Assembly: GCA_013811715.1 (NCBI GenBank)
Contig: JACCUS010000123.1
Coordinates: 1 to 22,068 of the forward strand
Source of the DNA: Nocardioidaceae bacterium
GTDB taxonomy: Bacteria > Actinomycetota > Actinomycetes > Propionibacteriales > Nocardioidaceae
Direction: 5' to 3'
Length of the DNA stretch: 22,068 nucleotides
How positions within the stretch are numbered: position 1 is the first letter of the stretch; each line of letters starts with the position of its first letter. The notes under the pieces are model-generated. The model searched no databases, was not told where the DNA came from, and saw only the letters and a program-made list of their open reading frames with translations. The position numbers and the translations under genes are program-made. Positions 1 through 6,694 of this stretch are shown piece after piece.

Positions 1-1077
1 CACCTCAAGGCCTACCCCGGCGCCGTACTCGCCATCACCCACGACCGGTACTTCCTCGACAACGTCGCCGAGTGGATCCTCGAGCTCGACCGCGGCCGAG
101 CGCATCCCTACGAGGGCAACTACTCGACGTACCTCGAGACCAAGCAGCAACGGCTGGTCGTCGAGGGACGCAAGGACGCCAAGCGGCAGAAGATCTTGGC
201 ACGCGAGCTGGAATGGGTCAGGTCCAGCCCGAAGGCGCGGCAGGACAAGAGCAAGAGCCGGCTGGCCAGATATGAGGAGATGGCGACGGAGGCGGAGCGC
301 GGCCGCAAGGCCGACCTGCAGGAGATCAACATCCCGGCCGGGCCGCGGCTCGGTGACGTGGTGCTGGAGGCGACGACGCTGGCCAAGGGGTACGACGGCC
401 GCGAGCTGATGCGAGACCAGTCCTTCACGCTGCCGCGGGCCGGCATCGTCGGGGTGGTCGGGCCGAACGGCGTCGGGAAGACCACCCTGTTCCGGATGAT
501 CATCGGCGAGGAGAAGCCGGACTCCGGCGAGCTCAAGGTCGGCGACTCGGTGCGCATCTCCTACGTCGACCAGAGCAGGGGCGGCCTCGACCCGAGGCAG
601 AACGTGTGGGAGGTCGTCTCCGACGGGCTCGACCACATCAAGGTGGCCAACTTCGAGATGCCGAGCCGCGCCTACATCGCGTCGTTCGGATTCAAGGGGC
701 CGGACCAGCAGAAGTCGGCCGGCATCCTCTCCGGCGGCGAGCGCAACCGGCTCAACCTGGCGCTGACCTTGAAGATGGGCGGCAACCTGCTGCTGCTCGA
801 CGAGCCGACGAACGACCTCGACGTCGAGACATTGCAGTCGCTCGAGGACGCGCTGCTGGAGTTCCCCGGGTGCGCGGTGGTGATCTCCCACGATCGGTGG
901 TTCCTCGATCGTGTCGTCACCCACATCTTGGCCTGGGAGGGCGACGACGAGGACTCCGCCAGGTGGTTCTGGTTCGAGGGCAACTTCGCCGACTACGAAG
1001 CCAACAAGGTCCAGCGGCTGGGAGTCGAGGCGGCGCGGCCGCACCGTGTCACCCATCGCCGGCTCACCCGCGACTGA
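1..1077 (+). CDS. ettA: Energy-dependent translational throttle protein EttA (ABC-F ATPase), 3' part
   Basis: The first base is already inside the gene; 358 C-terminal residues of a protein normally near 555 are present. ABC-F proteins bind the ribosomal E site and gate translation according to energy state; they are soluble and carry two ATPase domains. Visible here are the end of ABC domain 1 (switch region ITHDRYFLDNVAEW, residues 12-25), a charged linker with the motif KARQDKSKSRLARYEE (78-93) typical of EttA, and all of ABC domain 2: Walker A GPNGVGKTT (154-162), signature LSGGE (243-247), Walker B LLLLDEPTNDLD (263-274) and switch SHDRWFLDRV. The tail ends in the conserved style RPHRVTHRRLTRD. 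M. tuberculosis Rv2477c is the expected orthologue. It converges on the GNAT gene with an 18-base gap. Family call is firm; EttA rather than another ABC-F rests on the linker and tail. Confidence 0.95.
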   Translation, partial: HLKAYPGAVLAITHDRYFLDNVAEWILELDRGRAHPYEGNYSTYLETKQQRLVVEGRKDAKRQKILARELEWVRSSPKARQDKSKSRLARYEEMATEAERGRKADLQEINIPAGPRLGDVVLEATTLAKGYDGRELMRDQSFTLPRAGIVGVVGPNGVGKTTLFRMIIGEEKPDSGELKVGDSVRISYVDQSRGGLDPRQNVWEVVSDGLDHIKVANFEMPSRAYIASFGFKGPDQQKSAGILSGGERNRLNLALTLKMGGNLLLLDEPTNDLDVETLQSLEDALLEFPGCAVVISHDRWFLDRVVTHILAWEGDDEDSARWFWFEGNFADYEANKVQRLGVEAARPHRVTHRRLTRD

Positions 1078-1095
1078 CGCGCCGCCCACTGACGC

Positions 1096-2046
1096 CTACG
1101 ACGTCGGAAGTGGCACCTGGATCCAGCCGCCGACATCCCTGCGACCCGCTGACTCGGCGGCCTCGCGGGCGCCTCGGTTGTCTGCGTGGATGGTGCCGAT
1201 CAGGACGCGTGTCTGATCGGGCAGGGCACGGGCGAGCAGGGTGCTGAGGTGGCGGCCGTACCCACGGCCGCGGGTCTGCGGCGTCAAGATGAGCTCTTGA
1301 ACGACATAGGCGGGCAGTCCGAGGGTGTCCCCGTTGGTGGTCGTGGCGACATAGCCCGCCCAGTCGCCTCCGACCGTCACGTCAAAGAGAGTGCCCGCCT
1401 GCAAACTCTCCTCGAGGTCCTCGAAGTCCTGGAGTGCGGCTTGGCTCGGGTGCTCCGGGTGGGCGTTGTCCACGACGGCATAGGCCGACTGGGCACGGTC
1501 GTACTCCTCCATGGTCCGTGCCGGGACGATGGCCAGCTCAGCGGGCACGGGCTGGTCACCGCCGGCCCGCAGGGACAGGATGGGTGCAGCGAGGAAACGC
1601 TTGTCAGGACACGTGCCTGCGAACCGGCCGGAAGGCTCGGCGCTCCACAGTCGCAGGTAGCGCGGTTGCAAGCGCCCGTACGTCTGGATGGCCGCCTGCG
1701 CCAGCGGGGCCAGGTCGTCGGCGCGGAGTTGGCGGCTCAGCGGCGTCGCGTCGACGAATGGTTTGTCTGGGTCCCCTCCCTCGTACCGCATGCTCACCAT
1801 GGCGGTCAGATCAGGAGTGGCGGGGACCCAGCGGTTGAGAAGCGCCTCTGGAGCGTGCCCGGGTGCGAACCGTTGCGCGCGCGCGGCGGCGATCTCCAGA
1901 TCGGTGGCCAACCGAGCATCGATGGTGTGCCACTCCGCGAGCAGGTCCAAGCGCTCGGCATCGTCGACCCAGCGTCGAGTCAGCAGATGCTGGGCCGGCA
2001 GGGAACAGTACGCCAACTCGCGAGCAGACGGAACGCTGGAATCCAT
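1096..2046 (-). CDS. GNAT family N-acetyltransferase
   Basis: A 316-residue protein whose C-terminal third carries the acetyl-CoA-binding GNAT signature: a beta strand ending AYVVQELILTP, followed by the pyrophosphate-binding loop QTRGRGYGRHL, then HADNRGAREAAESAGRRDVGGW, the usual final strand-helix pair. The N-terminal half (about 1-150) is not recognisable and is longer than in a minimal GNAT (about 150 residues). It could be a degenerate second GNAT fold, as seen in tandem GNAT proteins. The substrate cannot be inferred. It starts 8 bases after the marR stop on the same strand, so the two are almost certainly co-transcribed, and the MarR protein may control its expression. The ribosome-binding site is weak, consistent with translational coupling. 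Confidence 0.85.
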   Translation of the reverse strand: MDSSVPSARELAYCSLPAQHLLTRRWVDDAERLDLLAEWHTIDARLATDLEIAAARAQRFAPGHAPEALLNRWVPATPDLTAMVSMRYEGGDPDKPFVDATPLSRQLRADDLAPLAQAAIQTYGRLQPRYLRLWSAEPSGRFAGTCPDKRFLAAPILSLRAGGDQPVPAELAIVPARTMEEYDRAQSAYAVVDNAHPEHPSQAALQDFEDLEESLQAGTLFDVTVGGDWAGYVATTTNGDTLGLPAYVVQELILTPQTRGRGYGRHLSTLLARALPDQTRVLIGTIHADNRGAREAAESAGRRDVGGWIQVPLPTS

Positions 2047-2054
2047 CGAGCGCG

Positions 2055-2543
2055 TCAGGCCGACTTAGGGGAGAGGACCGGGTCGGGGGCGCCGGTCTCC
2101 AAGGTGTCGGCCACAGCAGCGAACGCTCGGCTGACGGCGGCCAGGTCGTCCTCGGCCACCACGTCGATGAGGGCATCGCGCACCGAGCGGACATGGTCGG
2201 GCGCGGCGATCTCGAGCTTGCGGCGGCCTGCTTCGGTGAGGTGGGCGAAGACGCCGCGCCCGTCCGACGGGCATTGTCGGCGTACGACGAGACCGCCTCG
2301 CTCCATTCGCGCGATCGTGTGGGTGATGCGGCTCCGCGAGTTCTTCACCGAGTCGGCGAGCTCGGCCATCCTCAGCCGGCGGTCCGCGGATTCGGACAGC
2401 CGGACGAGGATCTCGTACTCTGGTAGGGAGAGGTCGTGCCTCTCGCGCAGGTCGCGATCCAACCGCTCCATCAGTAGGGTCGTGCCCAACAGGTAGGTGC
2501 GCCAAGCGCGCTGCTGGTCGCTGGAGAGCCACCGAACGTCCAT
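2055..2543 (-). CDS. MarR family transcriptional regulator
   Basis: A 162-residue protein with the MarR winged-helix fold: N-terminal dimerisation helix, then HDLSLPEYEILVRLSES, recognition region LRMAELADSVKNSRSRITHTIARMERGGLVVRRQCPSDGR, and the wing GVFAHLTEAGRRKLE ahead of the C-terminal dimerisation helices. MarR proteins are dimeric repressors released by small ligands or oxidants and usually bind palindromes in their own promoter. The gene diverges from yceI; the 84-base gap holds an 18-bp inverted repeat that is the obvious candidate operator. It leads a two-gene operon with the downstream acetyltransferase. The ligand is unknown; no redox-type cysteine stands out in the N-terminal part. 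Confidence 0.92.
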   Translation of the reverse strand: MDVRWLSSDQQRAWRTYLLGTTLLMERLDRDLRERHDLSLPEYEILVRLSESADRRLRMAELADSVKNSRSRITHTIARMERGGLVVRRQCPSDGRGVFAHLTEAGRRKLEIAAPDHVRSVRDALIDVVAEDDLAAVSRAFAAVADTLETGAPDPVLSPKSA

Positions 2544-2561
2544 GGGGGAATCGTATCAGGA

Positions 2562-2615
2562 ATAGTTTATGATTCAACCAGGTTGGGTAGGGTGACAGGT
2601 TGAAACATCAACTAT
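2562..2615. promoter_or_regulatory. Candidate MarR operator: 18-bp imperfect inverted repeat
   Basis: Left arm ATAGTTTATGATTCAACC (2562-2579) and right arm GGTTGAAACATCAACTAT (2598-2615) are complementary at 16 of 18 positions, with an 18-base spacer, so arm centres are 36 bp apart. Each arm also contains a short pseudo-palindrome of the TTGAA/TTCAA type that MarR dimers commonly bind, e.g. TTGAAACATCAA on the right. The AT-rich arms stand out in this GC-rich DNA. The left arm includes TATGAT (2568-2573), a possible -10 for yceI; the right arm abuts the yceI ribosome-binding site. Occupancy would block both divergent genes. Binding by the adjacent regulator is inference. Confidence 0.7.
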
Positions 2616-2627
2616 CAGGAGTTCCCC

Positions 2628-3182
2628 ATGACCGCACAGTCAAAGTTCGAAGGCCTCACGCCCGGCACCTGGAACATCGATGCCGGCCACTCCGAGGTCG
2701 GCTTCACAGTCCGCCACCTGATGAGCAAGATCCGCGGACAGTTCCGCGAGTTCGAGGGTGTCCTGCACATCGCCGAGGACCCGCTGGAGTCCTCCGTCAC
2801 CGCGAGCATCGAGCTCAGCTCGGTCGACACTCGCAACGAGCAGCGCGACAACCACCTTCGCTCCGCCGACTTCTTCTCGGTCGAGACGAGCCCGAAGATG
2901 ACGTTCACGAGCAGCGCCGTCCGCCAAAACGGCGAGGACGTCGTCGCCACCGGCGACCTGACCATCATGGACGTCACCAGACCGGTCGACTTCAAGCTCG
3001 ACTACCTCGGGCTCGGCACCGACCCGTGGGGTGCCAGCCGGGTCGGCTTCGAGGGCACCACGACGATCAGCCGCAAAGACTGGGGTGTGAACTTCAACAT
3101 CCCGCTCGACGGTGACAAGGTCATGATCGGCGACAAGGTCGAAGTCCTGATCGCCGTCGAGGCTGTGCTCGAGGCCGCCTGA
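2628..3182 (+). CDS. YceI family protein
   Basis: A 184-residue protein of the YceI-like lipocalin family, beta-barrel proteins that bind polyisoprenoid or other hydrophobic molecules. Family hallmarks are GTWNIDAGHSEVGFTVRHLMSKIRG near the N terminus, the repeated pattern of a strand with SSVDTRNEQRDNHLRSADFF, then PKMTFTSS, the strand TGDLTIMDVTRPV, and C-terminal NFNIPLDGDKVMIGDKVEVLIAVEA. No signal peptide is present, so a cytoplasmic location is likely, unlike E. coli YceI. The start has an AGGAG site 7 bases upstream. It is divergent from marR and ends 5 bases from the convergent thiolase. Control by the neighbouring MarR through the shared inverted repeat is likely. Confidence 0.93.
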   Translation: MTAQSKFEGLTPGTWNIDAGHSEVGFTVRHLMSKIRGQFREFEGVLHIAEDPLESSVTASIELSSVDTRNEQRDNHLRSADFFSVETSPKMTFTSSAVRQNGEDVVATGDLTIMDVTRPVDFKLDYLGLGTDPWGASRVGFEGTTTISRKDWGVNFNIPLDGDKVMIGDKVEVLIAVEAVLEAA

Positions 3183-3187
3183 CCTGG

Positions 3188-4408
3188 TCAGCTGAGGCGC
3201 TCGACGACCATCGCCATACCCTGACCCCCACCGACGCACATCGTGATCAGTCCGGTCGACTTGTCGTGGAAGTCCAGCGAGTTGAGCATGGTTGCCTGCA
3301 GGCGCGCGCCGGTCATGCCGAACGGGTGACCGACCGCGATGGCGCCGCCGTTGACATTGAGCTTGTCGAGGTCGATCCCGAGATCTTGGTACGACGGCAC
3401 CACCTGGGCGGCGAACGCCTCATTGATCTCGACCAGATCGATGTCGTCCATGGTCATGCCCGCTCGCTCCAGCGCCTGCCGAGACGCCTCGACCGGTCCC
3501 AGCCCCATGATCTCGGGCGACAATGCGCCGACCCCGGTGGAGACGATCCGCGCCAGCGGTGCGACGCCGAGCTGGGCCGCCTTGGCGTCACTCACGATGA
3601 CCACGGCGGCGGCGCCGTCGTTGAGCGCGCAGCAGTTCCCGGCGGTAACGAGTCCGTCGGGGCGGAAGACCGGCTTCAGCTGCGAGACCGACTCGTAGGT
3701 GACCCCTGACCGGGGTCCGTCGTCGGCGCTGACCGTCGTACCATCGGCCAACAGCACCGGCTCGATCTCGCGTTTCCAGAACCCGTTCTCGACGGCCTTT
3801 TCGGCGAGGTTCTGGCTGCGCACTCCGAACTCGTCGAGCTCCTTGCGGCTGATGCCGCGGGACTCGGCGAGGTTCTCCGCGGTCTGACCCATCGGGATGT
3901 AGATGTCGGGAAGCACCGCGTCGGTGCGGGGGTCGTGCCACGTCGCGGTGTCGCTCTCAGACCTCGCCTCGGTGCGCGCAACGGCGCTGCCGAACATCGG
4001 GTTGCGGGTGCCGGGGTGGTTGTCGGAGTTGCCGTTGACGAAGCGCGACACCATCTCGACCCCGGCCGACACGAACGCATCGCCCTCGCCTGCCTTGATC
4101 GCATGGAACGCCATCCGGGAGGTCTGCAGGCTCGAGGAGCAGTAGCGGGTGATCGTCGTACCGGGCAGGTGGTCGTAGCCGAGCAGCACCGCGACCACGC
4201 GGGCCATGTTGAAACCCTGCTCGCCGCCTGGCAGGCCACAGCCGAGCATCAGGTCGTCGATGTCGGTCGGGTCCAGCTCCGGGATCTTGGCGAGCGCGGC
4301 GGCGACCATCGAGGCAGTCAGGTCGTCGGCCCTGACGTCCTTGAGCGAACCCCTGCGGGCTCGGCCGATGGGGGAGCGGGCGGTCGCGACGATCACTGCT
4401 TCGGGCAT
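3188..4408 (-). CDS. Thiolase family protein (acetyl-CoA C-acetyltransferase / 3-ketoacyl-CoA thiolase)
   Basis: A 406-residue full-length thiolase. It condenses or cleaves acyl-CoA thioesters, as in fatty-acid beta-oxidation or acetoacetyl-CoA formation. The nucleophilic cysteine lies in RYCSSSLQT (Cys90), the C-terminal catalytic pair is His361 in GHPFGMTGAR and Cys391 in CVGGGQGMAM, and the substrate-site motif NEAF is present. The N terminus EAVIVATARSPIGRARRGSLKDVRADDL is typical of the FadA-like actinobacterial group. The start has CGGAGG a few bases upstream. It lies 42 bases downstream of glbO on the same strand and could be transcribed with it. No partner 3-hydroxyacyl-CoA dehydrogenase is in the window, so chain-length preference and direction cannot be told. 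Confidence 0.94.
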   Translation of the reverse strand: MPEAVIVATARSPIGRARRGSLKDVRADDLTASMVAAALAKIPELDPTDIDDLMLGCGLPGGEQGFNMARVVAVLLGYDHLPGTTITRYCSSSLQTSRMAFHAIKAGEGDAFVSAGVEMVSRFVNGNSDNHPGTRNPMFGSAVARTEARSESDTATWHDPRTDAVLPDIYIPMGQTAENLAESRGISRKELDEFGVRSQNLAEKAVENGFWKREIEPVLLADGTTVSADDGPRSGVTYESVSQLKPVFRPDGLVTAGNCCALNDGAAAVVIVSDAKAAQLGVAPLARIVSTGVGALSPEIMGLGPVEASRQALERAGMTMDDIDLVEINEAFAAQVVPSYQDLGIDLDKLNVNGGAIAVGHPFGMTGARLQATMLNSLDFHDKSTGLITMCVGGGQGMAMVVERLS

Positions 4409-4450
4409 GTGGCCTCCGGAACTGTGGGGGAGCGGCGTCTGTTGGCGAGC

Positions 4451-4900
4451 CTACTGCGAGGGCGGGCCGTGCAGTCCCTCGAACGCCGGGGCCTGGTCGT
4501 GAGGGGCCTCCTCGTCGAAGGTGTTGACCAGGAAGTGGGCGGCGCGGACGACGTACTCCGAGAAGTGGGCGGTGTGCTCAGCGGACATGTCGGCGTCCTC
4601 GATGGCGGCGTGCATGTGGCCGAGCCACCGGTCCCGCATGGCCGGGGTCACCGAGAACGGGGCGTGTCGCATGCCAAGGCGAGGGTGGCCGCGCTGCTCT
4701 GAGTAGGTCTTCGGCCCGCCCCAGTACTGCTCGAAGAACATCGTCAACCGATGGGCCGCGGGGCCGAGGTCGTCCTCGGGGTAGACCGCCCGCAGCTCCG
4801 GATCGTCGGCCACCCCGGCGTAGAACCTGTCGATGATGCCGGCGATCGTCTCGTGGCCGCCGACGGCGTCGTAGAAGGACTGCTCATGAGAAGTCGTCAC
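4451..4900 (-). CDS. glbO: Group 2 truncated hemoglobin (trHbO)
   Basis: A 149-residue globin closely matching M. tuberculosis GlbO (Rv2470). By comparison with the remembered GlbO sequence, proximal heme ligand HisF8 is His79 in GMRHAPF, TyrB10 is Tyr27 in DRFYAGV, TyrCD1 is Tyr40 in AVYPEDD and TrpG8 is Trp92 in RDRWLGHM. The group signature FFEQYWGGPKTYSEQRGHPRL is intact. These proteins bind O2 and NO with high affinity and are proposed to act in oxygen or NO chemistry near the membrane. The start is GTG. About 20 extra C-terminal residues, acidic and proline-containing, follow the normal end of the fold. It starts 10 bases after the mscS stop, so the two genes form an operon, with the thiolase next. 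Confidence 0.95.
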   Translation of the reverse strand: MTTSHEQSFYDAVGGHETIAGIIDRFYAGVADDPELRAVYPEDDLGPAAHRLTMFFEQYWGGPKTYSEQRGHPRLGMRHAPFSVTPAMRDRWLGHMHAAIEDADMSAEHTAHFSEYVVRAAHFLVNTFDEEAPHDQAPAFEGLHGPPSQ

Positions 4901-4910
4901 CCCACCGACG

Positions 4911-5903
4911 CTACTCGGCGGTTCGCTCCGGCGAAGGCTGGGTGGCGGGCGCGTCGCGGTGCCACACCATCCGTTGCGGCAACGGGATCTCGATCCCCTC
5001 GGCGTCGAAGCGGTCCTTGATCCGTTCGCGCATCTCCCTGGCTACCCGCCACTGCTCGAGGGGCGCGGTCTTCAGCACCAGGCGCATCACGATCCCGTCG
5101 GGGTCCCACCGCTCGACACCCCACACCTCCGGCTCTTCTAAGATGTCGGGCTGGAACTCGGGGTCCTCCCACACGTCCCGGGCGACCTCGAGGAGGAGTT
5201 CGCGCACGCGGGTGAGATCCGCGGTGAACGCGACCTGGATGTCGAGCACCGTTCGCGCCCAGCTCTGGCTCATGTTTCCGACCGCGAGGATCTCGCCGTT
5301 GCGGACGTACCAGACCGTCCCGTTGACGTCCCGGAGCCGGGTCACCCGGAGCCCGACCGCCTCGATCTCGCCGGTGGCGCTGCCGGCGTCGACCACGTCC
5401 CCGACGCCGTACTGGTCCTCCAGGATCAAGAAGACCCCGCTCAGGAAGTCCTTGACCAGGCTCTGGGAGCCGAAGCCGAGGGCCACGCCGATGATCCCGG
5501 CACTGGCGATGAGCGGCGCGATGTCGTAACCGAGCTCGGAGACGACCATGAAGACCATGACCGTGAAGACGACCCCAGTCGCGATGCTCTTGAGCATCCC
5601 GCCCATCGTCGCTGCGCGCTGCTGCCGACGCTGAGCGACCGCCGGTCTGCGCTCGAGGAACATCTGCGGCATCCGCCCACGGGCGATGACACCAGGGACG
5701 GTCCCCTCACCCGCTCGCGCGGCGATCCGGTCGATCATCCGATGGAGTAGCCACCTCACGACGAGGGCGAAGACGATCAGCGTGAGGATCGACAGCGGCC
5801 TGGCGATCAACCAGTCTGACGCCTGGGCCAGCCACCTGTTGCCGGTGACCTCCTCGACGAGCTGACACAGGTCGTCCTCTTCTGACGGGCAGACTGAAGC
5901 CAC
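4911..5903 (-). CDS. MscS-family mechanosensitive ion channel
   Basis: Predicted 330 residues from the GTG at 5903, chosen because AAGGAAGAG lies just upstream; the frame is open further to 6128 but that extension is polar, lacks a ribosome-binding site and would overlap the divergent gene. One membrane segment lies near SILTLIVFALVVRWLLH, a second near GVVFTVMVFMVVSELGY. The pore-lining third helix has the MscS signature IASAGIIGVALGFGSQSLVKDFLSG, followed by LILEDQYGVGDVVD, the start of the beta domain. The C-terminal alpha/beta part ends with RIKDRFDAEGIEIPLPQRMVW. Such channels open under membrane tension to release solutes during hypo-osmotic shock. The N terminus has two cysteines ahead of the first membrane helix. 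It is first in the mscS-glbO(-thiolase) transcription unit. Confidence 0.9.
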   Translation of the reverse strand: MASVCPSEEDDLCQLVEEVTGNRWLAQASDWLIARPLSILTLIVFALVVRWLLHRMIDRIAARAGEGTVPGVIARGRMPQMFLERRPAVAQRRQQRAATMGGMLKSIATGVVFTVMVFMVVSELGYDIAPLIASAGIIGVALGFGSQSLVKDFLSGVFLILEDQYGVGDVVDAGSATGEIEAVGLRVTRLRDVNGTVWYVRNGEILAVGNMSQSWARTVLDIQVAFTADLTRVRELLLEVARDVWEDPEFQPDILEEPEVWGVERWDPDGIVMRLVLKTAPLEQWRVAREMRERIKDRFDAEGIEIPLPQRMVWHRDAPATQPSPERTAE

Positions 5904-5988
5904 GCTCTTCCTTTGCTTGGCCGGGGACTTGATGACGGCGTGCACCCATGACCGTACACAACGACCACCGGCAAGTATCGTTGCGGAT

Positions 5989-6297
5989 GTGACCATCGCC
6001 GACGCGCCCACCAACTGGCCCGACCCGCCGCCGATGTCGATGCTGGAGGGGCTGCTTCTCTTCGCGGGCCTCCCGTTGCTGGCGATGGCGGTGATCACCG
6101 CGATGGTGCTGGTGCCGTCATTGGCCAAGGGGGCGCGTTCTCAGCCCACTCAGAGCGGGGGGTCCCGCTCTGAGTGGTTCGGCGCGCCGGATGAGGTGGA
6201 GTCCGGCGCGAGCCCCGGCGGCGCCCGAAAGCAGATCCCAGGGTCGACGTCGGCGGCGCCGGGCAACCCCACCGGCGGCGCCAGTGCCCGCTGGTGA
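5989..6297 (+). CDS. ctaJ: Small single-span membrane protein, likely aa3-type cytochrome oxidase accessory subunit CtaJ
   Basis: 102 residues from the GTG at 5989. One hydrophobic helix is visible (about 19-45, LEGLLLFAGLPLLAMAVITAMVLVPSL), followed by a basic stop-transfer stretch, SEWFGAPDE and a low-complexity Gly/Ser/Pro/Ala tail. The helix followed by a short cytoplasmic tail and its position next to a DUF5130 gene and pepN resemble the actinobacterial CtaJ subunit of the aa3 oxidase. That assignment is from memory of the family and is moderate. No ribosome-binding site precedes the GTG; TATCGT at 5976-5981 sits 7 bases before it, which would suit a leaderless transcript. ATG codons at 6034 and 6040 are alternatives that keep the helix. 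Divergent from mscS. Confidence 0.6.
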   Translation: MTIADAPTNWPDPPPMSMLEGLLLFAGLPLLAMAVITAMVLVPSLAKGARSQPTQSGGSRSEWFGAPDEVESGASPGGARKQIPGSTSAAPGNPTGGASARW

Positions 6298-6673
6298 AGC
6301 CTTCACCCCGTCTCAGCGGCTAGAGATCGAGAAGGCGGTCAGGGTTGCGGAGCGGATGTGCGGGCGGGATATCACTGTGCACGTCGGCACATCAACCGGC
6401 GATGTGCGCGCTTACGCCGAGGGCCTGCATGCAGATCTGGTCAGGCCCCCGGGCAGTATCTTGATCCACGTCGACCCTGATGCTCGCGCCGTTGAGATCG
6501 TGACCGGCGCGGAGGTACGCCGGGTCCTTGGCGATCGCCAGGCTGCGCTTGCCGCGATCACCATGCAGACCGCTTTCGTCACCGGTGACCTGATGCACGG
6601 TCTGCTTGCCGGCCTGCACCAGCTCGCCCGGCTCGCCCGGCCCACTCAGTCCCTGCACACCGACACGCCTTGA
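6284..6673 (+). CDS. DUF5130 domain-containing protein
   Basis: 129 residues from the GTG at 6284, which overlaps the end of the ctaJ-like gene by 14 bases. An ATG at 6191 is in frame but would add a run of Arg and overlap by 107 bases. The conserved core begins right after the chosen start: GEAFTPSQRLEIEKAVRVAE, then ITVHVGTSTGDVRAYAEGLHADL, SILIHVDPDARAVEIVTGAEVRRVLGD and FVTGDLMHGLLAGLHQLARLAR. This pattern matches the actinobacterial DUF5130 family, whose fold resembles TPM-type domains; its biochemical role is not established. It is translationally coupled to the upstream membrane protein and converges on pepN with a 21-base gap, the same arrangement as Rv2468c beside pepN in M. tuberculosis, if I recall that gene correctly. 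Confidence 0.75.
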   Translation: MPAGEAFTPSQRLEIEKAVRVAERMCGRDITVHVGTSTGDVRAYAEGLHADLVRPPGSILIHVDPDARAVEIVTGAEVRRVLGDRQAALAAITMQTAFVTGDLMHGLLAGLHQLARLARPTQSLHTDTP

Positions 6674-6694
6674 CCCGCCAGGCCGGGCGCCGGC

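Noticed and set aside
3179..3191. Palindrome CTGACCTGGTCAG holding the stop codons of both yceI and the thiolase gene
   Set aside because: Six-base arms with a one-base centre cannot form a terminator hairpin; the overlap with two stop codons makes chance likely.
5904..6128. 75-residue N-terminal extension of the MscS protein
   Set aside because: Not hydrophobic, no ribosome-binding site, overlaps the divergent ctaJ-like gene; the GTG at 5903 has a good site.
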